Of a stretch of 64,000 bases of DNA, positions 49,701 through 63,549 are shown piece after piece. The stretch covers positions 90,130 to 154,129 of the forward strand of contig WBMW01003838.1 in NCBI GenBank assembly GCA_013396635.1. The letters run 5' to 3'. Position 1 is the stretch's first letter; the number at the start of each line of letters is the position of its first letter. The position numbers and the translations under genes are program-made. The stretch comes from Penelope pileata (taxonomy: Eukaryota > Chordata > Aves > Galliformes > Cracidae). Under the pieces are notes generated by a model. That model made no database searches. It had not been told where the DNA came from and saw only the letters and a program-made list of their open reading frames with translations.

Positions 49701-50122
49701 CACATTTGCTCAAATCAGCAGTTGAGACTCAGCCTTCACTTGCTGCAACTGTGAATTGCAGGTAAAAGACTAACCTAGGAAAGTAGGAAAAAAACAGTTA
49801 TCAAAAATTATATTTCATTGCAATCTTTTATTTGCTACTCCAGTTACAAACTCACAAAAAGACAGCATTGTTCTGTACTAGAATTATGACTGGTGATCTG
49901 GTTTTACACCTCACTACTTTAAAGATTAACAAAACCAATTTATATTGAGCTTGAGTTTAATAAGGGGTACAAAAAAGTGAGGGATTCGGTCTTCGGAAAA
50001 GCACATTCCCAAGCTTTCAAGACCTCCTCTGCACCCCCCAGCAGAACCAGGTACGTAAGTGCCCATTGCTGGTACTCAGGCCCGCAGCTAGGTTCTCAGT
50101 GTGGGTCAACACTGTACAGCAG

Positions 50123-50920
50123 AGTTACAGAACCACAGAACATCCCGAGCTGGAGGGGACCCACAGGGGTCACCGAGCCCAGCCCCTGGTCCCACACAGC
50201 ACCCCCACAACCAAACCTGACGGCTGAGAGCGGTGTCCCAGCTCCCTGATCTCCCGCAGTTGGGGCCATGACGCTGCCCTGGGCAGCAGTGCCATGCCCA
50301 CCCCTCTGGGCAGAGCCTTTCCTCACCCCCACCTGAGCCTCCCCTGACAGCTCCGTGCTGTTCCCTCAGGCTCTGTCGCTGTCCCCAGAGAGCAGAGCTC
50401 AGCGCTGCCCTCTGCTCTCTGTGAGGGGCTGCAGGGCTGCCATGAGGGAGCTGCAGGACGCCATGAGAGAGCTGCAGGGCCGCCATGAGGGAGCTGCAGG
50501 GCCGCCACGAGGCCTCTCCTCAGCCTCCTCTGCTCTGGGCCAAACAAACCAAGGGGCCTCAGCCACTCCTCACACACTTTGCCCTCCAGACCCTTCCCCA
50601 TCTTTGAAGTACTCCTTTGGAAACTCTAACAGCTTTATGTCCTTATGCTGTGGCACACAAACCCACACCCAGTGCTCGAGGTGAGGCTGCACCAGCACAA
50701 AGCAGAGTGGGACAATCCCTGCCCTTGCCCGGCAGTGCTGGGCCTGGGGCACCCCAGGGTACATACAGTTGGCTGTTCAGGCTCCAGGGCACACTGCTGG
50801 CTCAGATCCAACTTGCCATCAACCAGAACCCCCACATCCCTTCCCACGGGGCTGCGCTCCAGCCTCTCATCCGCCAGTCTGAATCTAGAGATACTCTCCC
50901 AAAGACCTTGAAATTGCACT
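50123..50920 (-). mobile_element. CR1 LINE fragment with internal minisatellite (minus strand)
   Basis: The plus strand opens GTTACAGAACCACAGAACAT and CCCGAGCTGGAGGGGACCCA, and the high-coordinate end reads on the minus strand as GVLVDGKLDLSQQCALEPEQ, the CR1 reverse transcriptase tail. The minisatellite lies between 3' UTR and coding tail, as in the 4812-5636 copy. The two copies are clearly the same subfamily in opposite orientations about 45 kb apart. Confidence 0.9.
50423..50515 (-). repeat. 22-bp minisatellite inside CR1, about 4 copies
   Basis: On the plus strand the unit is close to GGAGCTGCAGGGCCGCCATGAG, the reverse complement of the 5185-5340 unit, with variants (GGACGCCATGAGA, GGCCGCCACGAG). 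It has about four units here against seven in the other copy. Confidence 0.88.
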
Positions 50921-51870
50921 GCGTTTCAACTCTAAATTCAACAGTCATTCTTGAACAACGGCATCTTCACAAATACATCTCACCCTGATTTCGAACCCTC
51001 TATTGGCAGAAAATGTGTTCTGGTAATATTATGAAGCCTCCGCAGAGGCTTCATCACCTTTGTTTACTATGTAAGCACCACCCAGCCTCCTAGATAAACA
51101 CAGGCAACGCAGAATGCACCAGCCCAGTTCCTTAACTTAATTCGTCTATTTCTCAGAATCACTGCTATATGCCAAAGGATTTCACAGAGAGTTAGTGCCA
51201 ACCGGCTGTCCACCACTACTTCTTCTTCGGAACTGCTGCTTCCACGAATACAAGATACCAATTCTGCCCTCCATCCTTCAATCCTGTGACCATACACTTG
51301 GCAATGTTGTCTCTAAATCTACTTATCAAGCCATTAATCTACTTACCCTTATTACTTTCACTGTAATCTAAAAATTAAGTATTCATGTGCCAATTCTTTG
51401 AGAAAAATGAAGTGTCTATAATCAGGCCAAACCTGGGAAGTCTACTAAAAATGATGCTATTCAGGAAATAGAACTATTTGTAATTCTATCTTTAAAGCCC
51501 CAAATCACTTTTTAAATCACTCAAAGTGACTTTTCATCTTCCTAGTTTCTTACAATCACATCACTAACTCCATAACAGCAGTAGTACCCTCATGGTACTA
51601 TCGTTCACTACTTGGTCTGTACAAACAAGCTTTTCAAGTCTTCTGTGTTCACATACACCTTATCCTGTTTCAGGATATGCTCATCTGTTGTCTGCTAGAT
51701 GCCAGTGTTACCCAATGCATCCTAATTCATTCCAAAGCATTAACTGAATGGTCTCTCTAAGCTGTGGACTGTTCCTTGTAAACCTCCTAAGCCTTTCTTC
51801 TCTATCTCTCAAGTAGAACCTTCCTGAAACAGTTCCTCTCCTGCTCTTTCTAGTACTACTGAAAAATTAG

Positions 51871-52125
51871 CATAGGATCACAGAGTAATGCAGTCTGGAA
51901 GGGATCTTAAGAGGTCCCACCTCCTGCTAAAAGCAGAAAAATTAGGAGGTCAGATTCAGCTGCTCAGATATTTTTCCAATTGGGTCTTGATAACCTCCAA
52001 GAATAGAGACTGCAGTCTCTCAGGCACTCTGATTTCTCTGTACTGAGAAAGCGTAACTGCACTAGAACAGTCACGTGAGACAAGTTCAGGCAACTCATTC
52101 AAGAGGATTTCCTTTTTGTTTTCAT
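51871..52125 (-). mobile_element. Old CR1 LINE 3' fragment (minus strand)
   Basis: It opens CATAGGATCACAGAGTAATG and CAGTCTGGAAGGGATCTTAA, then has GGGTCTTGATAACCTCCAAG and AGAGACTGCAGTCTCTCAGG, which match the order of a reverse-complement CR1 3' end with strong decay. The far edge is approximate. Confidence 0.65.
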
Positions 52126-55100
52126 CTTTCACACATGTGCTCTCACCATCTTCTCCACCATCGTGCTCATGTCCATACCACACGGCTTTATCACATTTGG
52201 TATGCACGTTGGTTGCTGTTATTAATGCAAGTGCTCTTGAAAGGACATTTAGACATGTGAAAATTGTTTCAGTTCATTACCAGGGTGGCTGGAAGGGAGG
52301 TGCGGCACCAAAACTATTCCGCACTCTGGCAAGTCAGCAAAGGGTGCGGCTACACGAGGCGGGATTGCAGCTGGAAGAGCCCAACCCGCTCCCCTTCAGC
52401 AAGCCCCAAACAACAGCCTCTGCCGTAACTGATACCACTGAGCTCATCAACCTTGCAAAGAAAAAAATACCTGAGAGACCATGAGATGGGTAGGGAGAAT
52501 TTCTTTTAACTGAGTGACCTCCACTGGCACACAGAAGGTTCTGCTGAATCCTAGGGTTAGTTAGCATACAGGATCAGTCCCAGCCACTGCTGTGAGAGAA
52601 GTTCTTTAATAATAATAGCACACAGTTAAGTTTTCCTTGAGCTCTCCCACTGCGTGCAGCTTTCCCCACAGGTCCTTTACAGGAATAACAATTAAGTGAT
52701 TAGTAATCACTTAATCTCTTGCAATCTCTTTATTCAAATATATGGTACTCATCTATGAACTTCACCTATTTGATGCCCTAAGAGAGCAGCACAGAACAGC
52801 CACCTCTAGAATTTCAATTCTCAGACAAAAAAAAATATGCAATGCCACCCAGAACAAATATAAGAACTCCGAGTGCACAAAATGCAAACTGAGACAAACA
52901 CTACAGCTACAAAGACAAATATGGAGGTTCAAAAATATCAGACTGAGGGTTGTCCATTCGATCCAATGTATTCCCTTGCGTGCAAGTACTGAGAGCATCT
53001 ACATGATCACATTTATTTTTCAGTAAGACCTCTGACTCATCCAGCGCACTGAGGAGACATTGTTCAACGAAGAGAATATTGAATAGTTTTTTGTTTTAAG
53101 TTCTCTTGCAGAGATGGAGCAGGCTTCAGGACAGAGGAATGCCGGAACAGGAAGGTCATGGTCAGGGTGCTGCACAAGGGTACCAGGCTGCTGTCACAAG
53201 GTCGTACTTTCATCCTTGGAAAAACTTCTGTAGTTAGCACTCAGGCAAGTTATGGCATAGAAAGCCACCTGACCCTACAGAAAGCAATCTCTCCACCTGG
53301 ATCTGTTTTCACCTTGTATAACCTGCACCTAAACATTTTCAGATATCTGCAGAACAAAGCTGACATCTACTGATAAGCTATTTTTTACTCGGTTGCTTGC
53401 ACTTCACTGAAGAGACTGGAACATAAAAAGTTTGCACAGAAAACTCAGCAGCAGCAAAATTATCCCAGTTCAGAGCAACATTGCCTCCAAAACCCCTGGC
53501 AAACTGAAGGTGCCACAGGCATTAGTCACCCTTCCAAACTTGGCATTACAGCCACGCCTTCCCTGAGGAGGTTAACAGTAGCACATGAAACTACGTAACA
53601 TTCGGACCTGCTTTATCAAATCTTTAATTTTCATAAGATAAAAACTGTCAGAGGGTCATGCTAAAAGGCTGATCACTTCTTCCTTCAAAGATAAAGCAAA
53701 TGACTTTCCAGAAGATGTGAGAGATTATGGATGGGGATCACATGACACAGGGGAGACAGACAGACGGTGGGGTGAACATGGGACATGGCATGGACGCCGT
53801 GCAATTTCATGTACGAGTACTCACTCAGTCTACACTTATTCCATGGGCTACTTGAACTTTGTTTCCAGGACAACAGCTTAATAACTCACAGAAAAAAAAA
53901 AGTGCTTTGCAGAAGTGCTTCTAAAAAGTATTTCTTTATTTCTTAAGTAACCCATCAAGTCTGAATACTGTATTTTCAGGAAAGAAGCACTACAGTGCTT
54001 CTGTATTTAGTTTTTAGTTTTTACTGTATTCAGTATTTAGTTTCTGTTCTTACCAGGAAGAACAGGGGCATAGCCATCTAACCATACAACTGTCAAAAAT
54101 GGACTGTTCTGTCTGAAAGTTATGAATTTGCTGTGTTTTTTTTCCCAACTTAAGTTACTACATAATAGAAAAGTTATGACTCAGTATCATATCTCAATTA
54201 CCACCAAGACTTCAAAGATCTTGAGATAGCACAGGAAGTGCACTAGCATTTTTAAATTGACACCCTACATCATGTTTAAGTTGCTCAAAGATTTGGTTTA
54301 AACATCCATAAGACAAACCCATTACTGTTCCCAGCAGACAAATGCTTCCATACTGCATATGATTTCGGACTGGAATAAAGAAGCCCCTGCACAGCTAATT
54401 CAAAAAGATACACATACTCTTAGAGTTAAGGATTTCAAACAGCTGTAATTAGTCCCTTCAATGTGACTGATGATCAGAAGACACTTCAATAGCCTCAGTG
54501 CATTTCATAAACAGCTGTGGAATTTTAAATCAATTAAATCCGAGTTGATCTAATATGTCGAAGCCCTCAATGTGTCCTGTACAAATGCACGTTTCACTTA
54601 CCCATTCATCCAAATCGATCAGGTTTCTCACAAGTTCTTCAGTCTCTTCTCTGCAGCCTTGACTAATATGAGGGAAAAAATCCAATAGAGCTACCATCCA
54701 CCATGGCTTTAGTAACTCACAAGAGCATTTTGCTTTTTTCTCCAGGAAAATACGGCCTTTCCAGAGGCATGCTTAGAGACCCATGAAAGCATTATGTCCT
54801 GAGTTACATCAACTTCCCCATTATTCATTAGTTTGCCATATTTAAATAACTCTGGAAAATGGCCCAACCCAATTTTTTCATAGAGAAGGTTAGATAATAC
54901 TTCTATTACTGCAGACTGTTTCAATCTTAATCATTATTTCACCTGCTGTGTGGCAGTTACTATATTCTTTAAGGCAGGATCTGGTAATTTTAGGTAATAA
55001 ACTTCTACTAGAAAATGACAGATAGATAGCCCCTCGGTCTCAAAAAAGCCTACTACCATTTTCTATGGGAATAACCCAAAGAATATGCTCCCAAGCCATC

Positions 55101-58100
55101 TAACAGCATTCTCCTTAACAACTTTAAGTGACGGAGAAGAAGTAAAAAATAAATGGCTAGCATGCAACCTCTGAAAGTACTGACACTAGGCAATACAGCT
55201 GAGATTTCAGGAACTTGGCTCTTCCATTAGAGTTCCAGCTCTCAGAGTCTGATTTGTGACTAGCTCACGTCTCACATACATATTCCTTATATATTTAGAT
55301 AGATTTTTTTTTTTTACTCCTGAAAATGTGTTTTGTACTAGTACACGTTTTCAAACTGCAACCCCTTTCCCAAGGGAATGGTCTTGGCATTCCACTATTA
55401 ACAGCTGTTTTTCAGCCAAAGCTTTGTCATTTTAACTTTTTCAATATCCACAATCTGCAAAGCTTTTCTGATTTACGTGTCAGTTTTTCTTCATATGTAT
55501 CTTGATCTGTATGAAAGTATACTGCCTATAGTTTTCTAGACAAATCCTCCTGCACTTCAGAAATTCAATGCTCCATTTTTAGCATCTCTCAGGAACCACG
55601 GCATCAGTTTTCCATAATTATCTCACTTGCCATCTTTTTCAGTGTGCATAACTCACCCCATAAACCAGGGGTTTTAAACACTCAAGAACTGACATAAGTG
55701 GATGATAATTTCAAAGCCTCACATACTTCTCTGAGAGTCAAGGTCTTCTTTCAACAGCTACACTGATTGACTCAAGTTTAGAAAGTCATTTTAGTTCCCA
55801 GATTATGGAAAATATTTTAAGAGTTTCAAATTCCAAAGCTTTTACAGTAGATAAGGTTCCCTCCTTCCAATAGTCTTGAAAGCAATATTATTTTAACCCT
55901 CATCTCAGAAGAAGACAAAAGACTGAAAGCAAGAAATTCTGATTACTCATGCACAGCTTTTGAAGGATGTTGCCGACGGCTGACAAATCACTGCAGCTAG
56001 GAAGGAAAAGAGCAATTTCAAAGTCACTGTTCTGCATGCTGATTTTCCTTGAGGTCGCATTGCTACTTTCTTTGTTATAACCTAGAATAAAATACACCAT
56101 AAAAGCTACTAGTAATGGGATGAACTCATATGCATACAAGACTATCCAAGAAGAGTCATGTGGAAGCCCCGAGATATCTGAAATTTCCTTGAAAAACCCA
56201 GAAGAATTGAAGTGAGCCCAGATTTGTTAAATAGCACCTAAGAAGGTCAGGAACAGACACGGGGGCTTGCTTCAGCACCCCTTCTGCTTGTAGCCAAAAG
56301 GAGAAACTGAACGCAGCGGTCTCCCCGTGCTGTTTGTAATGCAGCAGCCATCAGGTGTGACCGGTTTCTGTGAATCCCAAGCTCCCACCTTCTTTGGGTA
56401 ACAAAGGACGGCATCTGGCAAAAAGCAGCAGGCTTCTACAGCACAAAAGCGCATCACTAAGGTCCATCTGGGAACATATCCCTACATATTCTTCAAGTCT
56501 TTTCCTGCCTAAGATTTTGCAAACATCTAGTATAAGACCAAGCATTTTTCAGAGAAAAAAAGAAACCCTTTTTGGAACTGATCCTGGAAGGAGAAAGAAG
56601 TAGAACAAAAACATCTTGGCTAAGCACTAGCAAAGAAAAGAAACATCCTTCTCCACTGTTAAATCTTTTGAACTGATCTCCAAGTGTCCTGACATCTCAC
56701 AGTAGAAAGGACCAGGATCAGAAGCACCAGGCAGAGGGCAGAAAGAATTTATGCTGAGCAAGTGTTAAGACACTGAAGAATTACTATTGGGAAAGTAAAC
56801 AATTTAAGAAATAACTGGAATAATGGTGCCTCCTGGTTTTCTCAAAAAACACTTCAATCTCTTTGAACAGTAGCTCTAGCAAACATGCCAACAGAACACT
56901 TTTATTTTTTCAAATGCTCCTGGCAGTTAAGTACAAATGGCACAAACTGGTAATTCAATGAACAGTTTAAAAATACTTGGATACGCTTGGAATCAAACAA
57001 AACTTTACATAGAAAAAAAAAGAGCCCAAAAAACATAGACGACTCTCACAGAATCAGTATCAATTCCTGTAACACTGAAGGCTGGATTTCCTTTAAAGTC
57101 AGAAAACGCTACCCACTGGCATTTACCATTAAACACCCAATGGCTTAATTCCACTAAATGCAAAGTATTTCATTGCTATTAAAATTGTCCTAACATAAAA
57201 CTATAATAGAGATACTATTTTATCAACCAGTTCATCACCTGAAAGTAGTGTGACAACATAATCGATTTCTAGTTTTTTCTCCCCTTTAATCCTTTCCTCC
57301 TTTAACGGAGAAGTGCTGCACTTGCAGAAATACCTTGATTTAAAATAATCGGAACAGCATTTTACCAAAGATATTTCTACCAATTTCTCACAACAAAGTT
57401 ATTCCCCTTCCAGTGAGCAGCGGCACTGTCCTCCCAGCACAACACCAGGCACCAGTGTATAGACAGCACTAGCTAATATTTTTACTGCAGTCATTCTGCC
57501 AAATACAAGTTCCAGCGACAGTAACCACAAAACAAATTCTCAAGCCCTGGCATTCAGAATTTCCCTTATAAAAGGGCATTGAGAGTCTACTTCACGTGAT
57601 AGCCCGGTTTTCATAACATCAGCCCTGCGTGAGTCACCGACTGTCCCACAGTACACGTCAGTCATCACAGGGAATTGCCTCACACAAACTCACCATCTCT
57701 GCTTCGCGTTGTCAAACGTTGCTTGTTCTAACACAGCTAGACCACCTCTTGTTATGATTTAGCTAATGTCACTTTCATTTTATCATAATCACTACTTAGA
57801 GGCTCACTAACAAGCAGTAATGAAAAAATCCACTGTGGAACAGCAAAGGAAGAACGAACGGCTCACAGAAAACCCATCAGAAACATTTCTCTGTAAGGAA
57901 AAGGTAAGGCTCATGACACAATCCAGGGAAGATAACCCTCCTCATTGAATTCTGTTATTAAAGAAAACCTCCACACGCACTTAACATAAAATAATATTAA
58001 ACTAACGTATGCATGAATACTCCCAATTCAGTTTCCTGAGCTTCTCAAGCCATGCCAACACATGAAGCACTGTCGAATACAGTTCAGCGTTAAGCATAAC

Positions 58101-58369
58101 GCACCTGTCAGTTCAGTACTTAGCAATATCCGTTAGTGAAAAGCAAAGTCTCCAAGAAACGCATGGATTATCACTAATGCTGAAGACTTTGGACAGAGCA
58201 GTTAACTATTGAATAAAGCTAAGAATATGCTCTTCCCACAAGCAGTGTAATCAAGAAAAATGTTTGTAGCACAACTGCGAGCAAAACAGTCTAACCAGAA
58301 ATAAATAGTGAAAGCAGCCCTCACAGAAGAGCTTGCAAGCTGGAAGATGCAAAGACGCAGTGAAAATGG

Positions 58370-58614
58370 CAGGGCACAAGGAACGGTTCTAAACTGGAAG
58401 AGCGGAGATCTAGGTTAGATGTGAGGGGGAAATCCTCTACTCAGAGGGCAGCGAGGTCCTGGCACTGCACAGAGCTGGGGGTGCCCCATCCTTGGAGGGA
58501 GTTCCAGGCTGGATGGGCCCTGGGCAGCTGAGCTGGGGGGCACCCAGTCCACGGCAGGGGTGGGGCTGGGGGCTGTGAGGGCCCTTCCAACCCAACCATG
58601 CTGTGATTCTGTGA
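58370..58614 (+). mobile_element. CR1 LINE 3' fragment (plus strand)
   Basis: It contains GAGATCTAGGTTAGATGTGA, GCACAGAGCTGGGGGTGCCC, CCATCCTTGGAGGGAGTTCC and ends CCAACCATGCTGTGATTCTG followed by TGA, the CR1 tail. It is 5'-truncated and G+C-rich compared with its surroundings. Confidence 0.9.
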
Positions 58615-61600
58615 CACAGGTCTGGCTGGGGAGAAGGATCAGCGTGATAGCAGTTGCATAAATACGACGCCAGTCACACAATTTGTCAAGGCTTATTTGG
58701 TAGTTTTCATTTAAAAAGTAAAAGAACTCATTTCTTCCTGGTTTTCAGAGGCACACCACTGATATGAGCACAAACTGTTCCCATGGTCTTGGCTCCCTTC
58801 TTCTTCCTGGCGGAAAACCACACAAGGGTTCTTCAGATTGTTGTGTGATCTTCTACAGATTTCTACTACCAAACAAAGGCCAAGAGTTTCACTAGCTGAA
58901 CCAGGACAGGGGAATAACCACAGAGCTACCTTTTGTAGACCTTGACTCTACGCAAACAGCTCTGCACAACCATTTTCAGCACACGAAGGTTTTGTTTTAA
59001 CAGAATCTAAACAGCCTGAAGGACAGCTGAAAAACACCTTTCATTAGGAAGGGAAGATTGCCATGTGCTGCAGCTTAATGGCCAGCGTCAGGTACCGATA
59101 AAAGCATTAACTGATATCCTAAGAAAACAAAAACAAACCAAAGCAGAACAGCATCAGTACCTGCCAACACCCAGGTCTGAAAAAAACCTTCACAGCCCTT
59201 CAGACAATAGCTGCCGGTACCTCTACTTCTGGCATCGTAAGTTTGTAAAGTCCAGAAATATGGATGTAATTCAGTCTAGCCACTCAAATCAGAACAAGGC
59301 AACACTCATTTCCCTAAAAGGTTCCTTCATCCGTCACACAACCACACCAGGGCCCAGGTCAGTGCATTATTCAAGAGAAGCAACCCAAAACCTCCAAAGG
59401 AGGCTGCGGCACCAAGACAAGGGCACCTGCCGGCTCCAGCCCGCGCTCCTGCTGACACCGCGTCTCAGCTCTGACCACCATTAGACACAGTTCCTCTGTT
59501 TACCAAACCACTCGAGGCAGACAAACTCACAATCAGCACAAATACAGACCCACAGCAGCCAAAAAAACCCTCATCTTTCTGGTATCCTTTGGGTAAATTA
59601 TCTGAATTTTTTTTTAAAAAAGTAAGAAAAAGGAAGCTCCTATCTCTGGAAACAGATTGAAAGAGTTCCCACCAGATACGAACTATGCACAAACACCTGA
59701 AATTAGAAACTTAAATACTTTTGTTAGAAAACATTTAATTGTGAACATTTTTCCAGCAATCCTGAATGCCTGTCCCAAACCCTGCCTCCCAGCGTATTCT
59801 CATGTCACAAGGTACCTGACGGGCTTTCTTTGTCAACACAGATTCCTGCCTTCTCTCACTGTTTCTTACTCCTGATACTGCAAGACAGATCTCATATTGC
59901 TGGACTCACAGAACCCCGTGACACTGCCAAAGAGCTCACATCAAAGAGACAGGGCAGATTTCTCCTTCCAGCCTCACTGCTGTATTGCAGCCCCCATGGC
60001 ACACACACCCTTCACTGTTTGCTCCCTTCCAGCTACGTACCTTGCTGTGACAAGGGAAAACAGAACCCACGGCCCCAGCCCTGTCTGTCGCAGAGCTGCA
60101 GCCCCAGGACTGTCCCGCAGAACCCTCTCCGTGGAGGGATGGAGCTGGAGGCTCCCCACTTGCATTCAAACAGCCTGCCATTACACATCTTCGCTTTTCC
60201 ACACACAAGGGTGTTTTTTTCCAGCCCTACCTGACAAAATATTGAGGAGCTTGTATTTTCCTAATTCCTCACAGATCTGTGGTACACTAACACACCTTGC
60301 ACCATGGGATTTGTTGTAGCTCCAGTTCCAGGACAGCTCTGCACATTGCTGGAACCAGCACGGAAAATAGCCCATCCCAAACCAAATCCAGGACAGCTCT
60401 GGAGGAAAAGCAGTCCAGACACAGGCAGACACCAAAATGATTTATTTTGGGCACAGACACACTGCAGTGCAGCTGAGTTAGTAGAGCCGTGCTCCATCCT
60501 TCGCCCTGGAACCTCACCCTGCCAGCCAGCTTCTGCTTCTGTGTTAAGTCAATTCAACTCGCTAACCTGCTTCAGAAAGTATTCGCTCTCTCGCACATCA
60601 ATTCTCGCCACCAGACAGGCACCAGATGCATCCCAGAGACAACGTGCAGCCCCCTCACAGCAGCCAGGAAGCACAAAGGCAAACAAAGTCCTCACGGAAA
60701 ACACTGAGGATCTTTTGTGCCGAAGATGGGAAATGAAAAGAATGAGCCTTTTGCAGAAGGATGCCCCAAAACTTGGTCAGAAAACGAGGACGCAAAGGAT
60801 AAGAGTGCAGGGAGGAAGCAGCAGAAGTGCAGCATCGCACTAGTTTCCAGCAGGAAGGAAGGAGCTGGACTCCCAACTGCTGCTTCCTACACGCACACGT
60901 GCATGCACAGCCCGCTGAGCACCACCAGCCCAGGCTCCTGCAGCAGCACGGAGCGTGGCGTGAAGGAGCCACGGGAACGCTGCACCTCACACCTCTCCCG
61001 ATGCAGCTGCTGATCTGGAAAAGCAGTCTAGGAAAGATAACTAGAAATGAAAGAAACAAGAAAATTAGGGAAAAAGTCAAATACAAAACAACTCAGAAAT
61101 CTGAGCCACAATAAATGATTAAGAAAATCCAGAACACAAGATGATTTGCAGCAATCTTTGCAACACTATGACAGTGGCTATCAGGATATTTCAAGCATGC
61201 ACAAATCCAAGCAGAAGAGGCAGAACTTTGCCAGACCCTGTTTGCAGGAGGCCAGGAGGAACACTGGCCAACCAAGGACAAGACCCAGTTACGAAGCAGC
61301 TGTGTGAGGGCTATTCAAATCCTCATTATAAGTAGAGATAATAAAATAGAAACGTCTCCACCTTTAAAAGGTAAGCTAACCCACGCTGTATTTTTCAACA
61401 AGGTTTTTGGAAAAGAGTTGCAGCAAAGGAAGGATAACTTTTTGTCCTGCTGAGCACTGCTGGGGAAACAAGAAACAGCAAAGGTGACAGTAAAATAGTA
61501 AGAAGAAGGTGGAAGGACACTGTGCTGATTTGGAGACATCAGTGGTTCAGCCACACGTTTCAGCTTGGTCCCCCGAACTCTGCACAGCAGAACTGCTTTC

Positions 61601-63549
61601 TCTGACCTCATTCACCAGCTGATCCTGGAAATCCACACACTTGCATACTCCTACTGCCTCAGTACTGCAATCATCACCCCAAGAACCCAGACAGTTTATG
61701 CATCTTGAGAGCTACAAGCCTCGTGCCAAGAAACTGTTAACGACTTTGATACTTACTCCAAGTCAAACACTCAGGTTCTTTGTAAACAAATGCCAACCAC
61801 CTTATCAGAGAGAGAGATGACCAAATATTTTGCTTTTGTATTTGCACAGAGATACAATAAAAAGATCTTTCTTCCTGTAACCAAACCAGGTGGTAAATGT
61901 GTAACTTAGTGGTATAAAATGTCAGCACGATGACATTTTATGACGTCATCATTGAAGCAGTTGTCAAGATGACAACAGCTTCATGCTGTTCTTCAGTCAA
62001 GAAAAAAGTCCATAGCCCTTCATCAGTGAACTCCTGTTTCAGAAGAACAGTTTCCTCCTTTAACAGAAAAGAAAAAAAAAAAATTCTTAACAGAAACCAG
62101 CAAATTGAAATGTTGAATTACCAGCAAATGAAAAAAAACCCAAGACTGGCTGGAGCCAGGGCTCAGGAAGACGGGGAAATGCAATACAGAATAATAGAAT
62201 AAATTCTAGAATAGAATAAATTCTAGTGTGATTGTACAGGTCACTGTGTTTTTATCTCACAATGTCAGAGAAGGGTGCACAGGATTTGGAAGCCTTCACA
62301 TCTCTGTTGTTAACCACCACCTCCCTTAAGCCCCTAGCTTGTGAATTCATTTTACTAAGGACATATTGGGCAATACACCCAACAATACCACATTTCTGCC
62401 ATTTTTCAGGAACAGCCTTTTCATTTGAAATAATTAAAAAGGGGAGCATTAAATGAAGACACTGGCAAAAACATGAACAATGGGTCTTCCCTGCAGCAAT
62501 CCAACCACGGCAGTGACGAGCCCCCCCATCAGCGCTGCCCTCACATTAACGCGCTGGGATCTCTCCGAAGCACCGAGGGCAGACCCAGCCAAGGCATCTC
62601 AGTTCATGAAACCACCTGAAATCAACAAGTGGATCAATATACACGAGAGTGAGCGCTCTGCCCAGGCAGACACAAAGCTCTCGCTGGGAACCACAGCACG
62701 AAGCCTCCCCCTATCCGCACTCCAGGCTGAAACGCCATCTTTCCTCTAAATCCTAACTTTGCCAAGGGCCGGAGAACACAGCACCTCAAATAAGCACTAA
62801 AATAGTTATAACTGAGACAGCAAACTACACGCAAGCATGCTTCTGTCCCCAGAGGGATCCTGCAGCCTGCTGACAGAAGGCACTGAGAGCAGCGCAGCGC
62901 AGCGGAAGGGATCTGAGCTGGAACAAAACCTCTCCATAGCAGGTTGTTCTCTTTGGATTAGAAGGGAAAAAGCAAGGCTTGTTCCTGCCAGGATGACCCG
63001 AAAGAAGCACCAGTGTGCAGTGCCACATCCCCGGGGCTTCGAGGAAAAGAACCAGAGCTGCCCAAGTGGTGGGAGCTGGGGCCTAACGCTCCCCAAACAG
63101 AGTCCTTCCGGCATCGGGCTCTGCTTCTGCTGGAGGAAGGGCTTCACAGCCTCCCAGGCTCTCCTCTCACCCAAAGGTGCATCTCGGTGCAAAACCAACG
63201 AGCTGCAGTAATGCACCATGGAAAAACCACAGCAGGAAACTGGGAATGAGCAGGGGAGCAGCCGGAGCCCAGAGCGTGGGGGGACAGCTGGATGCATTCA
63301 AGGCACAGCCACCAAATGAAATGTGGTTTTAGCGAAGGGATAAATCACACATTTAGATGCATTGGTGTCTCAATGAGAACTGCTCCTCAACGTCACCACA
63401 CACTGACGAGAAGCACTGCACAAACACTTTATATGCACACACACACAGCACACCACCATGAGATACAGGCTGTACACCGGCACGCTGACATTTATCCTGA
63501 AAAATCGCTACTGCAGAGCGAGTTTTCAGAAAGAATGGGTTTGTAACCT

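Noticed and set aside
60304..60843. 179-codon open frame
   Set aside because: It sits in moderately G+C-rich intron near the CpG block, overlaps several open frames on both strands, and has no recognisable domain or splice signals.
62806..63297. 163-codon minus-strand open frame
   Set aside because: No domain or homology is recognised, composition is like the opposite-strand frames, and it does not match the DIP2A N terminus or its required phase.
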